Source of the DNA: Halodesulfovibrio aestuarii DSM 17919 = ATCC 29578 | GTDB taxonomy: Bacteria > Desulfobacterota > Desulfovibrionia > Desulfovibrionales > Desulfovibrionaceae | DNA length: 64,000 nt | Assembly (NCBI RefSeq): GCF_000384815.1 | Contig: NZ_ARQF01000020.1 | Coordinates: forward strand, 248,001-312,000 | Reading direction: 5' to 3' | Shown here: positions 34,939 to 44,798 of the stretch, one piece after another | Position numbering within the stretch: the stretch's first letter is position 1 | Layout: every line of letters begins with the position of its first letter | Program-made: the position numbers and the translations under genes | The notes under the pieces: generated by a model | Told to the model about the DNA's origin: nothing | What the model saw: the letters and a program-made list of their open reading frames with translations, nothing else | Databases searched by the model: none

Positions 34939-36036
34939 ATGAATCTGTGGAACCCCTACATTTTAGGGGGGTTGCTCTCGCTTTACCTAATTTCAGGATT
35001 TACGCCTCCTGTAATGGCAGAACAAATCCCTCTGGATAGCCCGGCAAACAAGGCTTTACAGGCAAAAAAGCAATTGCCGGCTGCACAACAAAACTCAACT
35101 GGACTGCTGAACAGAATCTTTACTGATGGCCGCACAGCTCCATCCGCAACACAGCCGGACAGGAGCCAATATGGCTACACAGCCAGCACTGAAATCAATG
35201 AAGCAGATATCTACAATACGCCGCTTCCTGAATACCTCAGTCCGGTGAATGTGCCGTTGAATGGCAAGGAAAAGAAGGCGGTGAAGCTGTCCAAAAAGTG
35301 GATCAACAACGATGTCACTCCATTTTTAAGCAATGGAGGGAAGCTGATGTACGTATTCGGCTCCACCCTGCCTACAATTATCTGCTCTCCTCTTATGGGG
35401 TCAGACTTAGAACTTCAGGCCGGAGAGTCAGTCAAAGACGTGTTGTTAGGCGACACAGCCCGTTGGCGCTGGCAAACAACAAGCTCCGGAGAAGCTGGCA
35501 GAGAAAAAACTCACATCATTTTTAAACCGACAGATACCGGCCTGGTAACGACCGCTGTCATTCCGACAAACAGGCGCGTTTACCACATCAAACTGGTCTC
35601 AAACCGGAAGAACTACACGCCGTATGTCGGCTTTGAGTATCCAGAGGATCAGCGCCGACTCTTGCAGCAGCAGTTTGCACAGCAGGCCAAGAAGAAAACA
35701 TGGAAAACTGCGCCGACAACTGCCGGCACTGCCGTTGATCTTTCAACACTCGACTTTGGCTATGACGTGACAGGCAAAGCCAACTGGAAGCCGCTTCAAG
35801 TCTACAACGATGGGACCCGTACAATAATTCGGCTCCCACAAGAAGCTGCTCAAAGCGACCTTCCTGTTTTGCTTGTAGAAAAGGCCGGTCAGGAAGCGCT
35901 GGTGAACTACCGAGTCCGGACAAAGGGCAAACACACCAGTCTGATCGTAGATGAAATATTTGAAGAAGCCATGCTCATCGCCGGAGTCGGCTCCCATCAA
36001 CAGAAAATTAAAATTCGCAAGCAGGAGGAAGAATGA
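34939..36036 (+). CDS. trbG: TrbG (VirB9-type) channel protein
   Basis: 365 residues with a signal peptide (about 1-28) and a VirB9/CagX C-terminal domain (VSNRKNYTPYVGFEYPED, YVFGSTLPTIICSPL, KPTDTGLVTTAVIPTNRRVYHIKL). The N-terminal linker of ~90 residues is low-complexity. It overlaps the next gene by 4 bp (ATGA). Confidence 0.9.
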   Translation: MNLWNPYILGGLLSLYLISGFTPPVMAEQIPLDSPANKALQAKKQLPAAQQNSTGLLNRIFTDGRTAPSATQPDRSQYGYTASTEINEADIYNTPLPEYLSPVNVPLNGKEKKAVKLSKKWINNDVTPFLSNGGKLMYVFGSTLPTIICSPLMGSDLELQAGESVKDVLLGDTARWRWQTTSSGEAGREKTHIIFKPTDTGLVTTAVIPTNRRVYHIKLVSNRKNYTPYVGFEYPEDQRRLLQQQFAQQAKKKTWKTAPTTAGTAVDLSTLDFGYDVTGKANWKPLQVYNDGTRTIIRLPQEAAQSDLPVLLVEKAGQEALVNYRVRTKGKHTSLIVDEIFEEAMLIAGVGSHQQKIKIRKQEEE

Positions 36037-36812
36037 TCTCCCCATCACTACGCCGCATGACCTTGCTTCTCATAGCACTCGCTCTGCTTTCAGGTTGCGC
36101 AGCAAAAACACAAAGGCCCGTCATGGAATCATGGCAAGCCTACAACGGCATGTCTGATGTTCCTGAAGAACTTATGGCACCACTGGCAGAACTGACAGCT
36201 CAAAAAGTTGCTGACAGATATCCTCCAGGGAGAACAACCATTGGACTCCACTACCGGAATACGGACGAATTCGGTTCCATGTTTGAATCAGCCCTACGTG
36301 AAAAAGGGTTCTCTATCGACTCCACTGAAGAACCTGAAATAGACGTGCTTCAATGCTCTTACCTCATGGACAGCATTGCTTCTCCGGACACGAAAACGCG
36401 TCCAAGCTACCTGCGATTAAAATTTTCAGATGGTTACAGCATTGGCCATATTTACACTTACAGCCCAGAAACAGGGTTCATAGAAAAAGGCGTGGCAACA
36501 AGTACTGAAGCTCTTTTCACCTTTGTCAGCTCCCAAAGCGCTACAATGGAACCAAGCGAAAAGATCGGTGACTACACATGGCAAATCAAGCCTGGAAGCC
36601 TAAAGAAGCAGCTCGCAGCATGGGCGCGTGCTGCCAATTATCAACTCGTATGGAAGGCCGCACACGACTTTGAAATGCAGGCCGAGGCTACCTTCAAAGG
36701 CAGCTTCTACGGCGCTGTAAAACGTCTCTTTACCCGCATGAACAGGAGCGGAAATTCCCTTCGCGTCACTCTCTATCAGCAAAACTCCGTACTCGAAGTA
36801 CGGGAGGACTAA
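36033..36812 (+). CDS. TrbH-like lipoprotein with C-terminal TcpQ/PilL domain
   Basis: 259-residue lipoprotein (lipobox LLSGC, Cys about 22). The N-terminal ~150 residues look like the TrbH lipoprotein of RP4, which follows trbG there. The C-terminal ~90 residues (YTWQIKPGSLKKQLAAWARAANYQLVW, AVKRLFTRMNRSGNSLRVTLY) are a TcpQ/PilL-type pilus domain that pairs with the PilN secretin. It seems to join the two machines at gene level. AGGAGG precedes the ATG. Confidence 0.75.
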   Translation: MISPSLRRMTLLLIALALLSGCAAKTQRPVMESWQAYNGMSDVPEELMAPLAELTAQKVADRYPPGRTTIGLHYRNTDEFGSMFESALREKGFSIDSTEEPEIDVLQCSYLMDSIASPDTKTRPSYLRLKFSDGYSIGHIYTYSPETGFIEKGVATSTEALFTFVSSQSATMEPSEKIGDYTWQIKPGSLKKQLAAWARAANYQLVWKAAHDFEMQAEATFKGSFYGAVKRLFTRMNRSGNSLRVTLYQQNSVLEVRED

Positions 36813-36814
36813 TT

Positions 36815-38314
36815 ATGCGAAAGACTCTTATAGCCTTACTGCTTGTAATTTTATCTCTCTCCGGATGCGCACTGAATCAGACAAATGAACCGCAAACACG
36901 TGTCCAACACCAGGCAGCAAAACTAAAACAAGCTGTTCAGCCACAGACCGTTCATGTAGTTCAGCAAGCTTACCTTGGCGCTGATCCGGTGAAGATAGAT
37001 CAAGATGCTGTACTTCCGTTTATCTTTAGCCAGAAGATTACACTTCGCACCAAAGGTACTCTTCCTGAGCTGGTGAATGCCATTCAAGACATAATCCCGC
37101 TCGGTATCAAATACTCCGTTGATGAGAAGTCTATTGTTGAATCAAAAGACGGCATTGCAACTCCTCCAAAGCGTATGGCGTTGGCGTACCACGGCACAGT
37201 TGAGAACCTGCTGAATACCATAGGCCAGCACTTCGGCCAGAGCTGGGAATACGAAAACGGCATTGTCGAATTTTCATATCTCAGAGTGAAAACCTTCACC
37301 CTCTTCACGTCTCCGAGTGAAGTTGGTTACGAAGGCACGATTACCAACAACACAGAATCAAAAAGTACTGACTCAGGTTCAGCTGCCAGCGCGTCCGGAT
37401 CTACCTCTCAAACCTCACAGACAAGCAAAAGCCATTACAAGGCTGATGCCTGGACAGAATGCAAAACCGGCGTTGAATCCATGCTCTCCAAGCGTGGCAG
37501 TGTTTCCATGAGCAAATCCAGCGGTACTATCACCGTTACAGATACGGCTCCAGCTCTGCGCCGCATTGAAAAATACATCGACAGCGTAAACGCAAAACTC
37601 GGCAAACAGGTAGCGCTTAGCGTCCATGTCTGGGCATTAGAGCTTTCAGACAACACAGACACCGGCATCAATCTTAAAGTATTGCTTGAAGGTTCCGGAC
37701 TTAAATTAGCTTCAAGCGTTGTGAACCCTTATCAACTCTTGGATGGCGCGGGTTCACTCACTGCAACAATTCTTGGGAACGGACAACTTAGCGGCTCTGA
37801 AGCCGTACTTCGCGCGTTGAAAAAGAAAGGTCGCACCACGCTGCTTACTTCCGGCAGCGGTATCAGCATGAACAACCAGACACTTCCTGTTCAGGTTGAT
37901 CGTCGCATCGCCTATTTAGCTGGAACAAAAACAACCAGCACAAATGAAAGCTCCAGCACAGAACTCACGGCTGGTGAAGTTTCTCCTGGCTTTGCAATGG
38001 CTGTTATCCCGCACATCCTTGATCGCCGCCGTGTGATCTTGCAATGCAACGTATCTCTCTCTTCACTCGACAAACTCGTGGAGTTCAAATCCGGAGAGCA
38101 AACAATCCAGCTTCCACAGCTCTCCACTCGTAGTTTTGCACAGCAAATCAGTATGAACATGGGCCAGACTCTTGTTCTTGCAGGCTTCGAGCAGGAAAAA
38201 GGTGTTGAGTCTGAAGGTGTGGACATTTTCGCAGCCGGCCAAAGCTCCCAGCGTGAAAAACGCATCATCATAATTACCATCGATGTGGAAAGCGCCGGAG
38301 ATTTAAATGCATAG
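36815..38314 (+). CDS. pilN: PilN type IVb pilus secretin lipoprotein
   Basis: 499 residues with the lipobox SGCAL (Cys about 18) and a secretin domain toward the C-terminus (QISMNMGQTLVLAGFEQEKG), preceded by a secretin-type domain (VDEKSIVESKD... KRMALAYHGTVENLLNTIG). It forms the outer-membrane ring for the thin pilus, as in R64 PilN. Confidence 0.9.
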   Translation: MRKTLIALLLVILSLSGCALNQTNEPQTRVQHQAAKLKQAVQPQTVHVVQQAYLGADPVKIDQDAVLPFIFSQKITLRTKGTLPELVNAIQDIIPLGIKYSVDEKSIVESKDGIATPPKRMALAYHGTVENLLNTIGQHFGQSWEYENGIVEFSYLRVKTFTLFTSPSEVGYEGTITNNTESKSTDSGSAASASGSTSQTSQTSKSHYKADAWTECKTGVESMLSKRGSVSMSKSSGTITVTDTAPALRRIEKYIDSVNAKLGKQVALSVHVWALELSDNTDTGINLKVLLEGSGLKLASSVVNPYQLLDGAGSLTATILGNGQLSGSEAVLRALKKKGRTTLLTSGSGISMNNQTLPVQVDRRIAYLAGTKTTSTNESSSTELTAGEVSPGFAMAVIPHILDRRRVILQCNVSLSSLDKLVEFKSGEQTIQLPQLSTRSFAQQISMNMGQTLVLAGFEQEKGVESEGVDIFAAGQSSQREKRIIIITIDVESAGDLNA

Positions 38315-39572
38315 CGTCAAACTCAACGGAAAAACCTACGCTGCCGGTCTTTGGTGGCAGGTTCTCAAAGGCAGCAAACGGCGAGATCAACTTGAGCACA
38401 TCCGCAATCAGGTTGCTGAATTCAAAGACGAAAACTTCAACTGCTATGTCATCCGGAAGTCTCAGTTCGGGCTGGGCAACCTGAAGGGAAAAATAAAATC
38501 ACCCCCTTCTCTTGTCTGCGCTCTGATTGATCGAACTCAAGACACATGGCTTGGCCGCTTTCTTCTTGAAGAAACTGGCGGGAAGCTAGTCTGGTGGGTT
38601 TGCGCCATTAAGGACGGGAAGCCGCTCGCTGAAGGTGATGCAATTTTCGAATCACAGAGCGAGGCTGACAAACATCTCAACAAGCTCCGCGTTATTTCCA
38701 AGTGGGAAAACGAGATTTTGACCGAGACGGTTGCTGAAACTGAAGAGCAGTTCAAAGGACTCCTCAAGTCAGCGCAACGCCTGCACTCTCTTGAAGAGAA
38801 AAGTATTCCCTCTTCAGTTCGGTTGATCATAATTCTGCTGATCTGCGCCGGCTGCTACATGGCATACACCAGATACGAAGCGCACAAACTTGCTGAGTTT
38901 AATCGTAAACAACAGCAGATCAACGCGCAGAACGCACAAAACCGACGTAAGCAGCTCGAAAATTCTCCAGAACAATTCTTCCCGAAAGTCTGGGAAAAAG
39001 CTCCGGACGTTGCTCACGTCGCAGCACTCTGCGTTCCGGCTATGCAAGGCTTGCCACTCTACAATCGCGGGTGGGCACTGTTAAGCAGCACATGCGATCT
39101 CGCTTCTGTTCCGGCTCAGCTAAAAACAGAATGGAACCATAAATCCGGTGCGCGATTTGATGCACTGCCTGTTGTGTTTGAAGAAGCGGCCATTCTCGAT
39201 CCGGTCACACCGACTAGAGCATTCTCTACACACGCCCTCTATGTAAAGCGCGAGCGCCCTGCAAAAAACCTTCTCACCAAAGAAGAGGCTGTAGGCAAAC
39301 TCTATCAGCTCACATCCGCTGCACAGGCACATATCAGCGTGGTTTGGTCTCCGGTCAAAACGCACAAAGAGAGTGATGTCATTGGTTCTCCTCTGGTCTT
39401 CACTTCTCCGTGGCTTCACAGCAAATGGACACTCTCCGCCATACCAAGTGCAGCAATCATCGATCAATCCCTTCTCACTTCATTGGGCGAGCTTTCTGGC
39501 ATCGTAATCGCTCAAATCACCTACCTTCCCCAAGGATGGACAATTACGGGAGAACTCTATGTCCAAAATTAA
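38307..39572 (+). CDS. pilO: PilO type IVb pilus protein
   Basis: 421-residue PilO2-family protein (KLNGKTYAAGLWWQVLKGSK, QFGLGNLKGKIKSPPSLVCALID) with a central membrane helix (about residues 170-190), an inner-membrane scaffold component. It overlaps pilN by 8 bp and pilP by 14 bp. Confidence 0.88.
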   Translation: MHSVKLNGKTYAAGLWWQVLKGSKRRDQLEHIRNQVAEFKDENFNCYVIRKSQFGLGNLKGKIKSPPSLVCALIDRTQDTWLGRFLLEETGGKLVWWVCAIKDGKPLAEGDAIFESQSEADKHLNKLRVISKWENEILTETVAETEEQFKGLLKSAQRLHSLEEKSIPSSVRLIIILLICAGCYMAYTRYEAHKLAEFNRKQQQINAQNAQNRRKQLENSPEQFFPKVWEKAPDVAHVAALCVPAMQGLPLYNRGWALLSSTCDLASVPAQLKTEWNHKSGARFDALPVVFEEAAILDPVTPTRAFSTHALYVKRERPAKNLLTKEEAVGKLYQLTSAAQAHISVVWSPVKTHKESDVIGSPLVFTSPWLHSKWTLSAIPSAAIIDQSLLTSLGELSGIVIAQITYLPQGWTITGELYVQN

Positions 39573-40299
39573 CATCAAAACACTGGCCTTAATGCTGCTC
39601 TGCGTTGCCTTTGCAGGCACAGCATACGCGGCTTCAGAAGAGAAGAAGCCAGCACGTTCAACTCAGCCCCCTACACAGGAAGAAACGCAAAAGGCTACTG
39701 AGAATCTCAATAAACTTTTTAATGAGAACCGCCCCGCCGCTGTTCAGGCGGCAGGGCAAAATGAAGAGAAAAAGCCTTCTTCTTCGACTCCAGAGGCAGA
39801 AAAAGAAGAAAAAACAGCGCCGGCTGACCAAAAAATAGAAAAACCGGTTCAAACGGCACAGATTGAAGACTCAATGACCGATAAAAAGACAAAAACAAGC
39901 GCTGCTATCAAATCGACACTTCCGGCCAAAGAAGCAGCAAAACTCAGCGCACTTGATCTTCTCAAATCTGATTTGGAATTGCTGAACGTTAAAGTTGAAA
40001 TTGCGCAGAAGCAAAAACGCCTGAAAGAGCTGAATCACGTCCTCAAGCCTGTTGCTGCGCCAAAGATCTATCGCAGCCCTCGCGCAAAGGCCAAAAAGGT
40101 TAATCCACCGGTTGTTCTATCCGTACAAGGTATTGGTGAGCAACTCACTGCAACTCTTCAGTTCCAAAGTAGCGGTAAACCTGTCCGCACTGTCTCCACT
40201 GGCGACCGTTTAGCAACCGGAACAGTTGCAAGCATCGCGCATAACCGCGTCACTCTACACACTCAAAACGGGGTCATCACCCTGCCTTTCAAGGAGTAG
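39559..40299 (+). CDS. pilP: PilP type IVb pilus protein
   Basis: 246 residues with a signal peptide (about 1-24), a long Lys/Glu/Pro linker and a C-terminal PilP domain (about 175-246: LSVQGIGEQLTATLQFQSSG, RLATGTVASIAHNRVTL). It probably links inner membrane and secretin. Confidence 0.85.
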   Translation: MSKINIKTLALMLLCVAFAGTAYAASEEKKPARSTQPPTQEETQKATENLNKLFNENRPAAVQAAGQNEEKKPSSSTPEAEKEEKTAPADQKIEKPVQTAQIEDSMTDKKTKTSAAIKSTLPAKEAAKLSALDLLKSDLELLNVKVEIAQKQKRLKELNHVLKPVAAPKIYRSPRAKAKKVNPPVVLSVQGIGEQLTATLQFQSSGKPVRTVSTGDRLATGTVASIAHNRVTLHTQNGVITLPFKE

Positions 40300-40302
40300 T
40301 GC

Positions 40303-41889
40303 ATGAACTCCGCAATGCCCGAGAACCTCAAAGGAACTGTCATCATTGTTGATGGTGTAGTGCACATTTCTGAAACACTGGCGCAGGATGACCACGAGCT
40401 GCTTTCCTATCTCAGCTTTGCAGCTCGTAAGGGATTTTCCGAAACCAAGTGGCACTCAATCAAAGAGTTTGCCGAGTTCTTCACCAAAAACAAGAAGGCC
40501 GTCAGCGAGAGCGAGGTTCAAAAAATGGCCGTTAAAATATTAGAAGATGCTCGTGAAGTCGGAGCATCCGACATTCACATTGCCGACTATGGCGCGTTTA
40601 CCACCATTCAGTTCCGTAGAATGGGGATGCTCGAAGAACGTGAACAGCTTCCGGAAGGAGTTGGTCATAAACTTCTCAGTTCTATGTACACAACTATGAC
40701 TGAAGGCGCGGATTCCAACTTCAGCAAAACCGAACGACAGGACGGCACACTCAAGAGTGAATATCTGCCAGCTGATGTGCAATCAGTTCGTCTCCACACA
40801 GAGCCGCTCCAAGCAGACATGGCAAAAGACAAGCAAGGCACATTCATGGCCATGCGCTTGCTCTATGACGTGACAGAAGCCACAGGCACGCTGGAAGAAC
40901 GTATGCGGACCCTCGGCTACACTGAGCAACACGTTGCTCTCTTCAGATACCTTTCAACCCGTTCCGGTTGCGTGATTCTCTCCGGCCCAACCGGTTCCGG
41001 TAAAACCACGGCACTTAAACACGCAATGGAAAGTATGGCCGCTGAGAATCGCGATAAGTCGTACATGTCACTGGAAGATCCTCCAGAATTCGCCATGCAT
41101 CTTGTTAAACAAATCCGCATTATCAGCGACTACACGGACGAACGGAAGCGTGCGACCGTATTCAGAGCTGCTCTTGGTGGTTTAATGCGTTCCGACATCG
41201 ACGGCATCATGATCGGTGAAATGCGTTATCCTGAAGTTGTTATGGCTGTGCTGCGAGCTGCCCAGACAGGGCACAGCATTTGGACTTCCGTTCATGCTTC
41301 CAGTGCGCTGAACATCATCACGCTGCTGTCCACCATGCTCACAGATTATGGAATCCGCGAGCCTCGTAACTATCTTTGTGATCATTCCATTTGTTCCGGA
41401 CTTATCAACCAGCGTCTTGTTCCTGTGCTTTGTGACCATTGCAAAAAACCGTTCACAGAAGTCGTCAAGCTTCCGGAAGATGATCCTGAACGTCTGCGTA
41501 TTCTTCCACGCGGTGTCTTTAACCGCATGTTGGAAGTTATCGACACTGACAAGCTTAAGAATGTTCATTTCAAAGGAACCGGCTGCGAGCATTGCGACAA
41601 TATGGGCATCATAAGTCAAACCGTTGTGGCCGAGGTAATAGCCACCGACTACACCTTACTTGAATACCTGCGGAACAACGACTTTATCAGTGCGCATAAG
41701 CATTGGATCAACGAACAGAACGGTAAAACGTATGTTGGTCACGCCATTGATCTCATCGGTGAAGGGAAAATCGATCCAACCATCGTTGAAAAGAAACTTG
41801 GTGTTCCACTCAACTATGACAAGGCGTTCGGACAATACAGCTTTAACGCTGCTGACCTTGCCCGTCTTTCAGGCTCCGGAGGCAAATAA
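40303..41889 (+). CDS. pilQ: PilQ pilus assembly ATPase (GspE family)
   Basis: 528 residues; Walker A GPTGSGKTT at about 227-235, Asp box LEDPPEFAM, Walker B IDGIMIGEMRYPE, His box HSIWTSVHAS. A Cys-rich zinc element (LCDHCKKPF ... CEHCDNMG) near the C-terminus is typical of extension ATPases. The stop overlaps the pilR ATG. Confidence 0.92.
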   Translation: MNSAMPENLKGTVIIVDGVVHISETLAQDDHELLSYLSFAARKGFSETKWHSIKEFAEFFTKNKKAVSESEVQKMAVKILEDAREVGASDIHIADYGAFTTIQFRRMGMLEEREQLPEGVGHKLLSSMYTTMTEGADSNFSKTERQDGTLKSEYLPADVQSVRLHTEPLQADMAKDKQGTFMAMRLLYDVTEATGTLEERMRTLGYTEQHVALFRYLSTRSGCVILSGPTGSGKTTALKHAMESMAAENRDKSYMSLEDPPEFAMHLVKQIRIISDYTDERKRATVFRAALGGLMRSDIDGIMIGEMRYPEVVMAVLRAAQTGHSIWTSVHASSALNIITLLSTMLTDYGIREPRNYLCDHSICSGLINQRLVPVLCDHCKKPFTEVVKLPEDDPERLRILPRGVFNRMLEVIDTDKLKNVHFKGTGCEHCDNMGIISQTVVAEVIATDYTLLEYLRNNDFISAHKHWINEQNGKTYVGHAIDLIGEGKIDPTIVEKKLGVPLNYDKAFGQYSFNAADLARLSGSGGK

Positions 41890-42962
41890 TGTTTGCCAAG
41901 GCTGACAGACTGCGCATTATCGCCGCCCTGTTCTTCTCAGGGAAAAAACGCTGCAAGTTCTACCAAAAACTTGCAGCGATGACTGAGAATGGCCTCGGGC
42001 TGAACGATGCGCTTGAATCCATGCAACGCCGTTTAGAGCGCAAGCATGACCCGCAACACCTCTTGCTGTCTGAAGCGCTAGTGCGAACACAAAGCGGGGA
42101 TTCCCTTGCCGATGCATTCCACGGGTTTATTCCGGACGCTGAATACATGCTCATCAAAAGTGGTGTAGACGGCGGGGATCTGCCGAACGCTCTGGAACTG
42201 ACATGCGGTTTGATCGATGCAAAAGAAAAAATCGTAAGCGCGATCGTTCAGGCATTGAGCTATCCAGTTCTACTTTGTTCTTTGCTGATGGTCTTCCTGC
42301 TTGTGCTCTCGCATTACGTCGTGCCTCAGCTTTCACTCATCGTAGATCCGGAAAGCTGGCGCGGCGGTGCTGCAATCCTCTACTCCGTGGCCGTATTTAT
42401 CAGTTCACCGACTGGAGTACTGTTTTTAATCTCCACCTTCGGCGCTGTAGTTTTGTCCATGGCAACCCTTCCGCACTTTACAGGAAAACTCCGAATCAAG
42501 TGTGACAAGTTGCCACCGTGGTCGCTCTACCGTTTGATTCACGGTTCTATCTGGCTTTTCACATTGGCAACCATGCTCAAAGCGAATGTGCAGCTCTCTG
42601 TTGTCCTCGATGACATGCTTGAATCAAGCAAGCGCAACCGCTGGATGTCAGAACGTATTCAGGCAATCCGTGCGCAGCTCAATCTCGGTAAAAGTCTCGG
42701 TGAAGCGCTGGATGACAGCGGCTTTAACTTTCCGGATGAAGAGCTTGTCGAAGACATGCTGATCTACTCAACCCTTCCGGGTTTCGACTCCCGTCTATAT
42801 ACCATCGCCAAACAGTGGCTTGAACAAGGCATCGATCGCATCAAAGCACAGTGCAAAGCGCTCAATTTCGGGCTTCTCATTGCAATTTTAACCACTCTTT
42901 GTGGCATCGCTCTTGCCGTTTCTTCCCTGCAACAACAACTCGGTCAATCAATGACCCTCTAG
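41889..42962 (+). CDS. pilR: PilR inner-membrane platform protein (GspF family)
   Basis: 357 residues; a GspF repeat near the N-terminus (KFYQKLAAMTENGLGLNDALESM) and again later (MLKANVQLSVVLDDMLES), with three membrane helices (about 130-150, 165-195, 325-350). Platform for pilin extrusion. Confidence 0.9.
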   Translation: MFAKADRLRIIAALFFSGKKRCKFYQKLAAMTENGLGLNDALESMQRRLERKHDPQHLLLSEALVRTQSGDSLADAFHGFIPDAEYMLIKSGVDGGDLPNALELTCGLIDAKEKIVSAIVQALSYPVLLCSLLMVFLLVLSHYVVPQLSLIVDPESWRGGAAILYSVAVFISSPTGVLFLISTFGAVVLSMATLPHFTGKLRIKCDKLPPWSLYRLIHGSIWLFTLATMLKANVQLSVVLDDMLESSKRNRWMSERIQAIRAQLNLGKSLGEALDDSGFNFPDEELVEDMLIYSTLPGFDSRLYTIAKQWLEQGIDRIKAQCKALNFGLLIAILTTLCGIALAVSSLQQQLGQSMTL

Positions 42963-42971
42963 GAACTTACT

Positions 42972-43517
42972 ATGACTAAATTCCACCCTGCTAATACTGT
43001 TCAATGTCCACAAAAAGAAATTGAATTACGTAAACAAGCCGGCTGGCTTTCCATCGAAGTGCTTGGCGCGATCTTGTTTGTTCTCATTATGATTGCGGCC
43101 TCCGGTGTGAACTTCACTTCGCTCTTCTCCAGCAACAACCTTGCGGACACGGAACAGGCGCTTTCAACGCTGCGTATGCAGATTAAGCAGCTTTACACCT
43201 CATCTCCGGATTACACAGGGCTGACAAGCGCTAGTGCAATAAAATCTGCTATTATCCCTAACAAAATGATTAAAAGTAATAGGTTACGCAATGTTTGGAA
43301 TGGGGCAGTAACAATTGAAGCTGGAACTAATCCAAACACCTTTGTGATCAGCCTCGCTGAAGTCCCGCAGGAGGCTTGCACCAAGCTTGCAACCTACCAG
43401 AGTGGTTCATGGGTAGATGTAAAAGTAAACGGCTCCACCCTCAGCCAGAACTCTATCGTGTCCGAAGCTGCCAACCAATGCACTGATACCAACACCCTCA
43501 CGTTCACCTCAAACTAA
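42972..43517 (+). CDS. pilS: PilS type IVb prepilin
   Basis: 181 residues with a 23-residue leader and the prepilin junction KQAG-WLSIEVLGAILFVLIMI (conserved Glu at +5), then a globular domain with two Cys (CTKL, QCTD) likely disulfide-linked. Major pilin of the thin pilus. No prepilin peptidase (PilU) gene is in this window, so it would rely on another one. Confidence 0.9.
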   Translation: MTKFHPANTVQCPQKEIELRKQAGWLSIEVLGAILFVLIMIAASGVNFTSLFSSNNLADTEQALSTLRMQIKQLYTSSPDYTGLTSASAIKSAIIPNKMIKSNRLRNVWNGAVTIEAGTNPNTFVISLAEVPQEACTKLATYQSGSWVDVKVNGSTLSQNSIVSEAANQCTDTNTLTFTSN

Positions 43518-43526
43518 GGAGCACGT

Positions 43527-44798
43527 ATGCGTCTTAGTGAAATATCTTTCTCCAGCCTTCTCCTGTTCAGCACCGGACGTTTCGTACTTGTCGGTAAAAA
43601 CGACTTTGTGGAAACCGATCCGGACGACGCGCAGTTCAAGGAGGACGTGGCAAAACTGACAGAATCAATTTCAGGCGTGTCCCCTTCTGGCCAGCAGGTA
43701 TTCTCAGTCAATTTTGAGACCTACAAATACAACGTAATTTGTATTCCTAACCCTGCAACAGACGAGGTTCTTTACACAGTCTCAAAGGGAGATCCGATTT
43801 TAACTGATCCGGACAACATGCCGCAGACACTCAATGAACTGGAGTTCTCCGACATCCTGCTCAACAACGGCAGCACCTACCTTCGCGGTATGCGGGGTTT
43901 TGGCCGACAAGTTCTCCCGTCTCCAAGTGAGTTTCAGGAAGAAATTGACGAGCTGCGCACACAGGTCAACACGGAGTTTGAAAAACATAAGCGCCACTCC
44001 TTCCGGATCAACTTTAAGGGTCGTTCATACCGTGTGGCTGTGTTTGATGGGATTGCCTCCGGGAACGGACACGCCTTCTCACTTCGCAAAGGCATGGACA
44101 CAATTCCGGACTTCTACAAGCTCGGTATGCCCGAAGGTCTTTCTGAATGGCTGACAGACGCCAATCAGCTCAAAGGGCTGATCTTGTTTTCCGGCGCTCA
44201 GGCTTCCGGAAAAACGACTTCAGCGGCCTCTTGCATATCCAAACGCCTCATAAAATTCGGCGGTCACGCCCTGAGCATTGAAATGCCGGCTGAAATGCCT
44301 CTCAGTGGAATGCACGGCGAACACGGAACATGCTGGCAGTGCGATCTTGATGGCGAAGCAGATCTTCCCGCTGTTCTTCAGGTCTCTCACCGTTCAACAG
44401 CAGACATTATCTATATTGGTGAGGTTCTGGGAAGCACGACCGCAAGCGAGCTGCTTCAAATCAGCCTCAGCTCAAGCCGTCAGCTCATTTTCAGCACCAT
44501 CCACGGCACCGGAGTTGTTGCAGCACTTGATCGACTCTTAACCTGGGCAAAGGAAAGCGCTGGCGAAGCCGCAGCGCTCAACCTTTCCGAATGCCTCCTT
44601 GGAGTTATCCATCAGGAGTTAGTTCCAACTGAAAATGGCGGCTGGGAGTTGAATGTCCCTGAATTCCTGCTTTTGCCAAGTTCCCAACGCGCAAAAGCAA
44701 CTCGCGCGATAATCAAGGACGGCAATCTCAAAGCGCTCAATGACGTGATCAAAGAGCAGCGCAGTATCATCGAATACCAAGGAGTACATGCACTATGA
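43527..44798 (+). CDS. PilT-like ATPase with atypical P-loop
   Basis: 423-residue second pilus ATPase. The P-loop is GAQASGKTT (about 222-230), not the usual GPTGSGKST. It is followed by SIEMPAEMPLSGMHGEHG (Asp-box position), IIYIGEVLGST (Walker B) and LIFSTIHGTG (His box). There is no zinc element, so it is more like a retraction (PilT) type than the extension PilQ. It lies between pilS and pilM; R64 has a lytic transglycosylase and peptidase in that area instead. Confidence 0.78.
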   Translation: MRLSEISFSSLLLFSTGRFVLVGKNDFVETDPDDAQFKEDVAKLTESISGVSPSGQQVFSVNFETYKYNVICIPNPATDEVLYTVSKGDPILTDPDNMPQTLNELEFSDILLNNGSTYLRGMRGFGRQVLPSPSEFQEEIDELRTQVNTEFEKHKRHSFRINFKGRSYRVAVFDGIASGNGHAFSLRKGMDTIPDFYKLGMPEGLSEWLTDANQLKGLILFSGAQASGKTTSAASCISKRLIKFGGHALSIEMPAEMPLSGMHGEHGTCWQCDLDGEADLPAVLQVSHRSTADIIYIGEVLGSTTASELLQISLSSSRQLIFSTIHGTGVVAALDRLLTWAKESAGEAAALNLSECLLGVIHQELVPTENGGWELNVPEFLLLPSSQRAKATRAIIKDGNLKALNDVIKEQRSIIEYQGVHAL

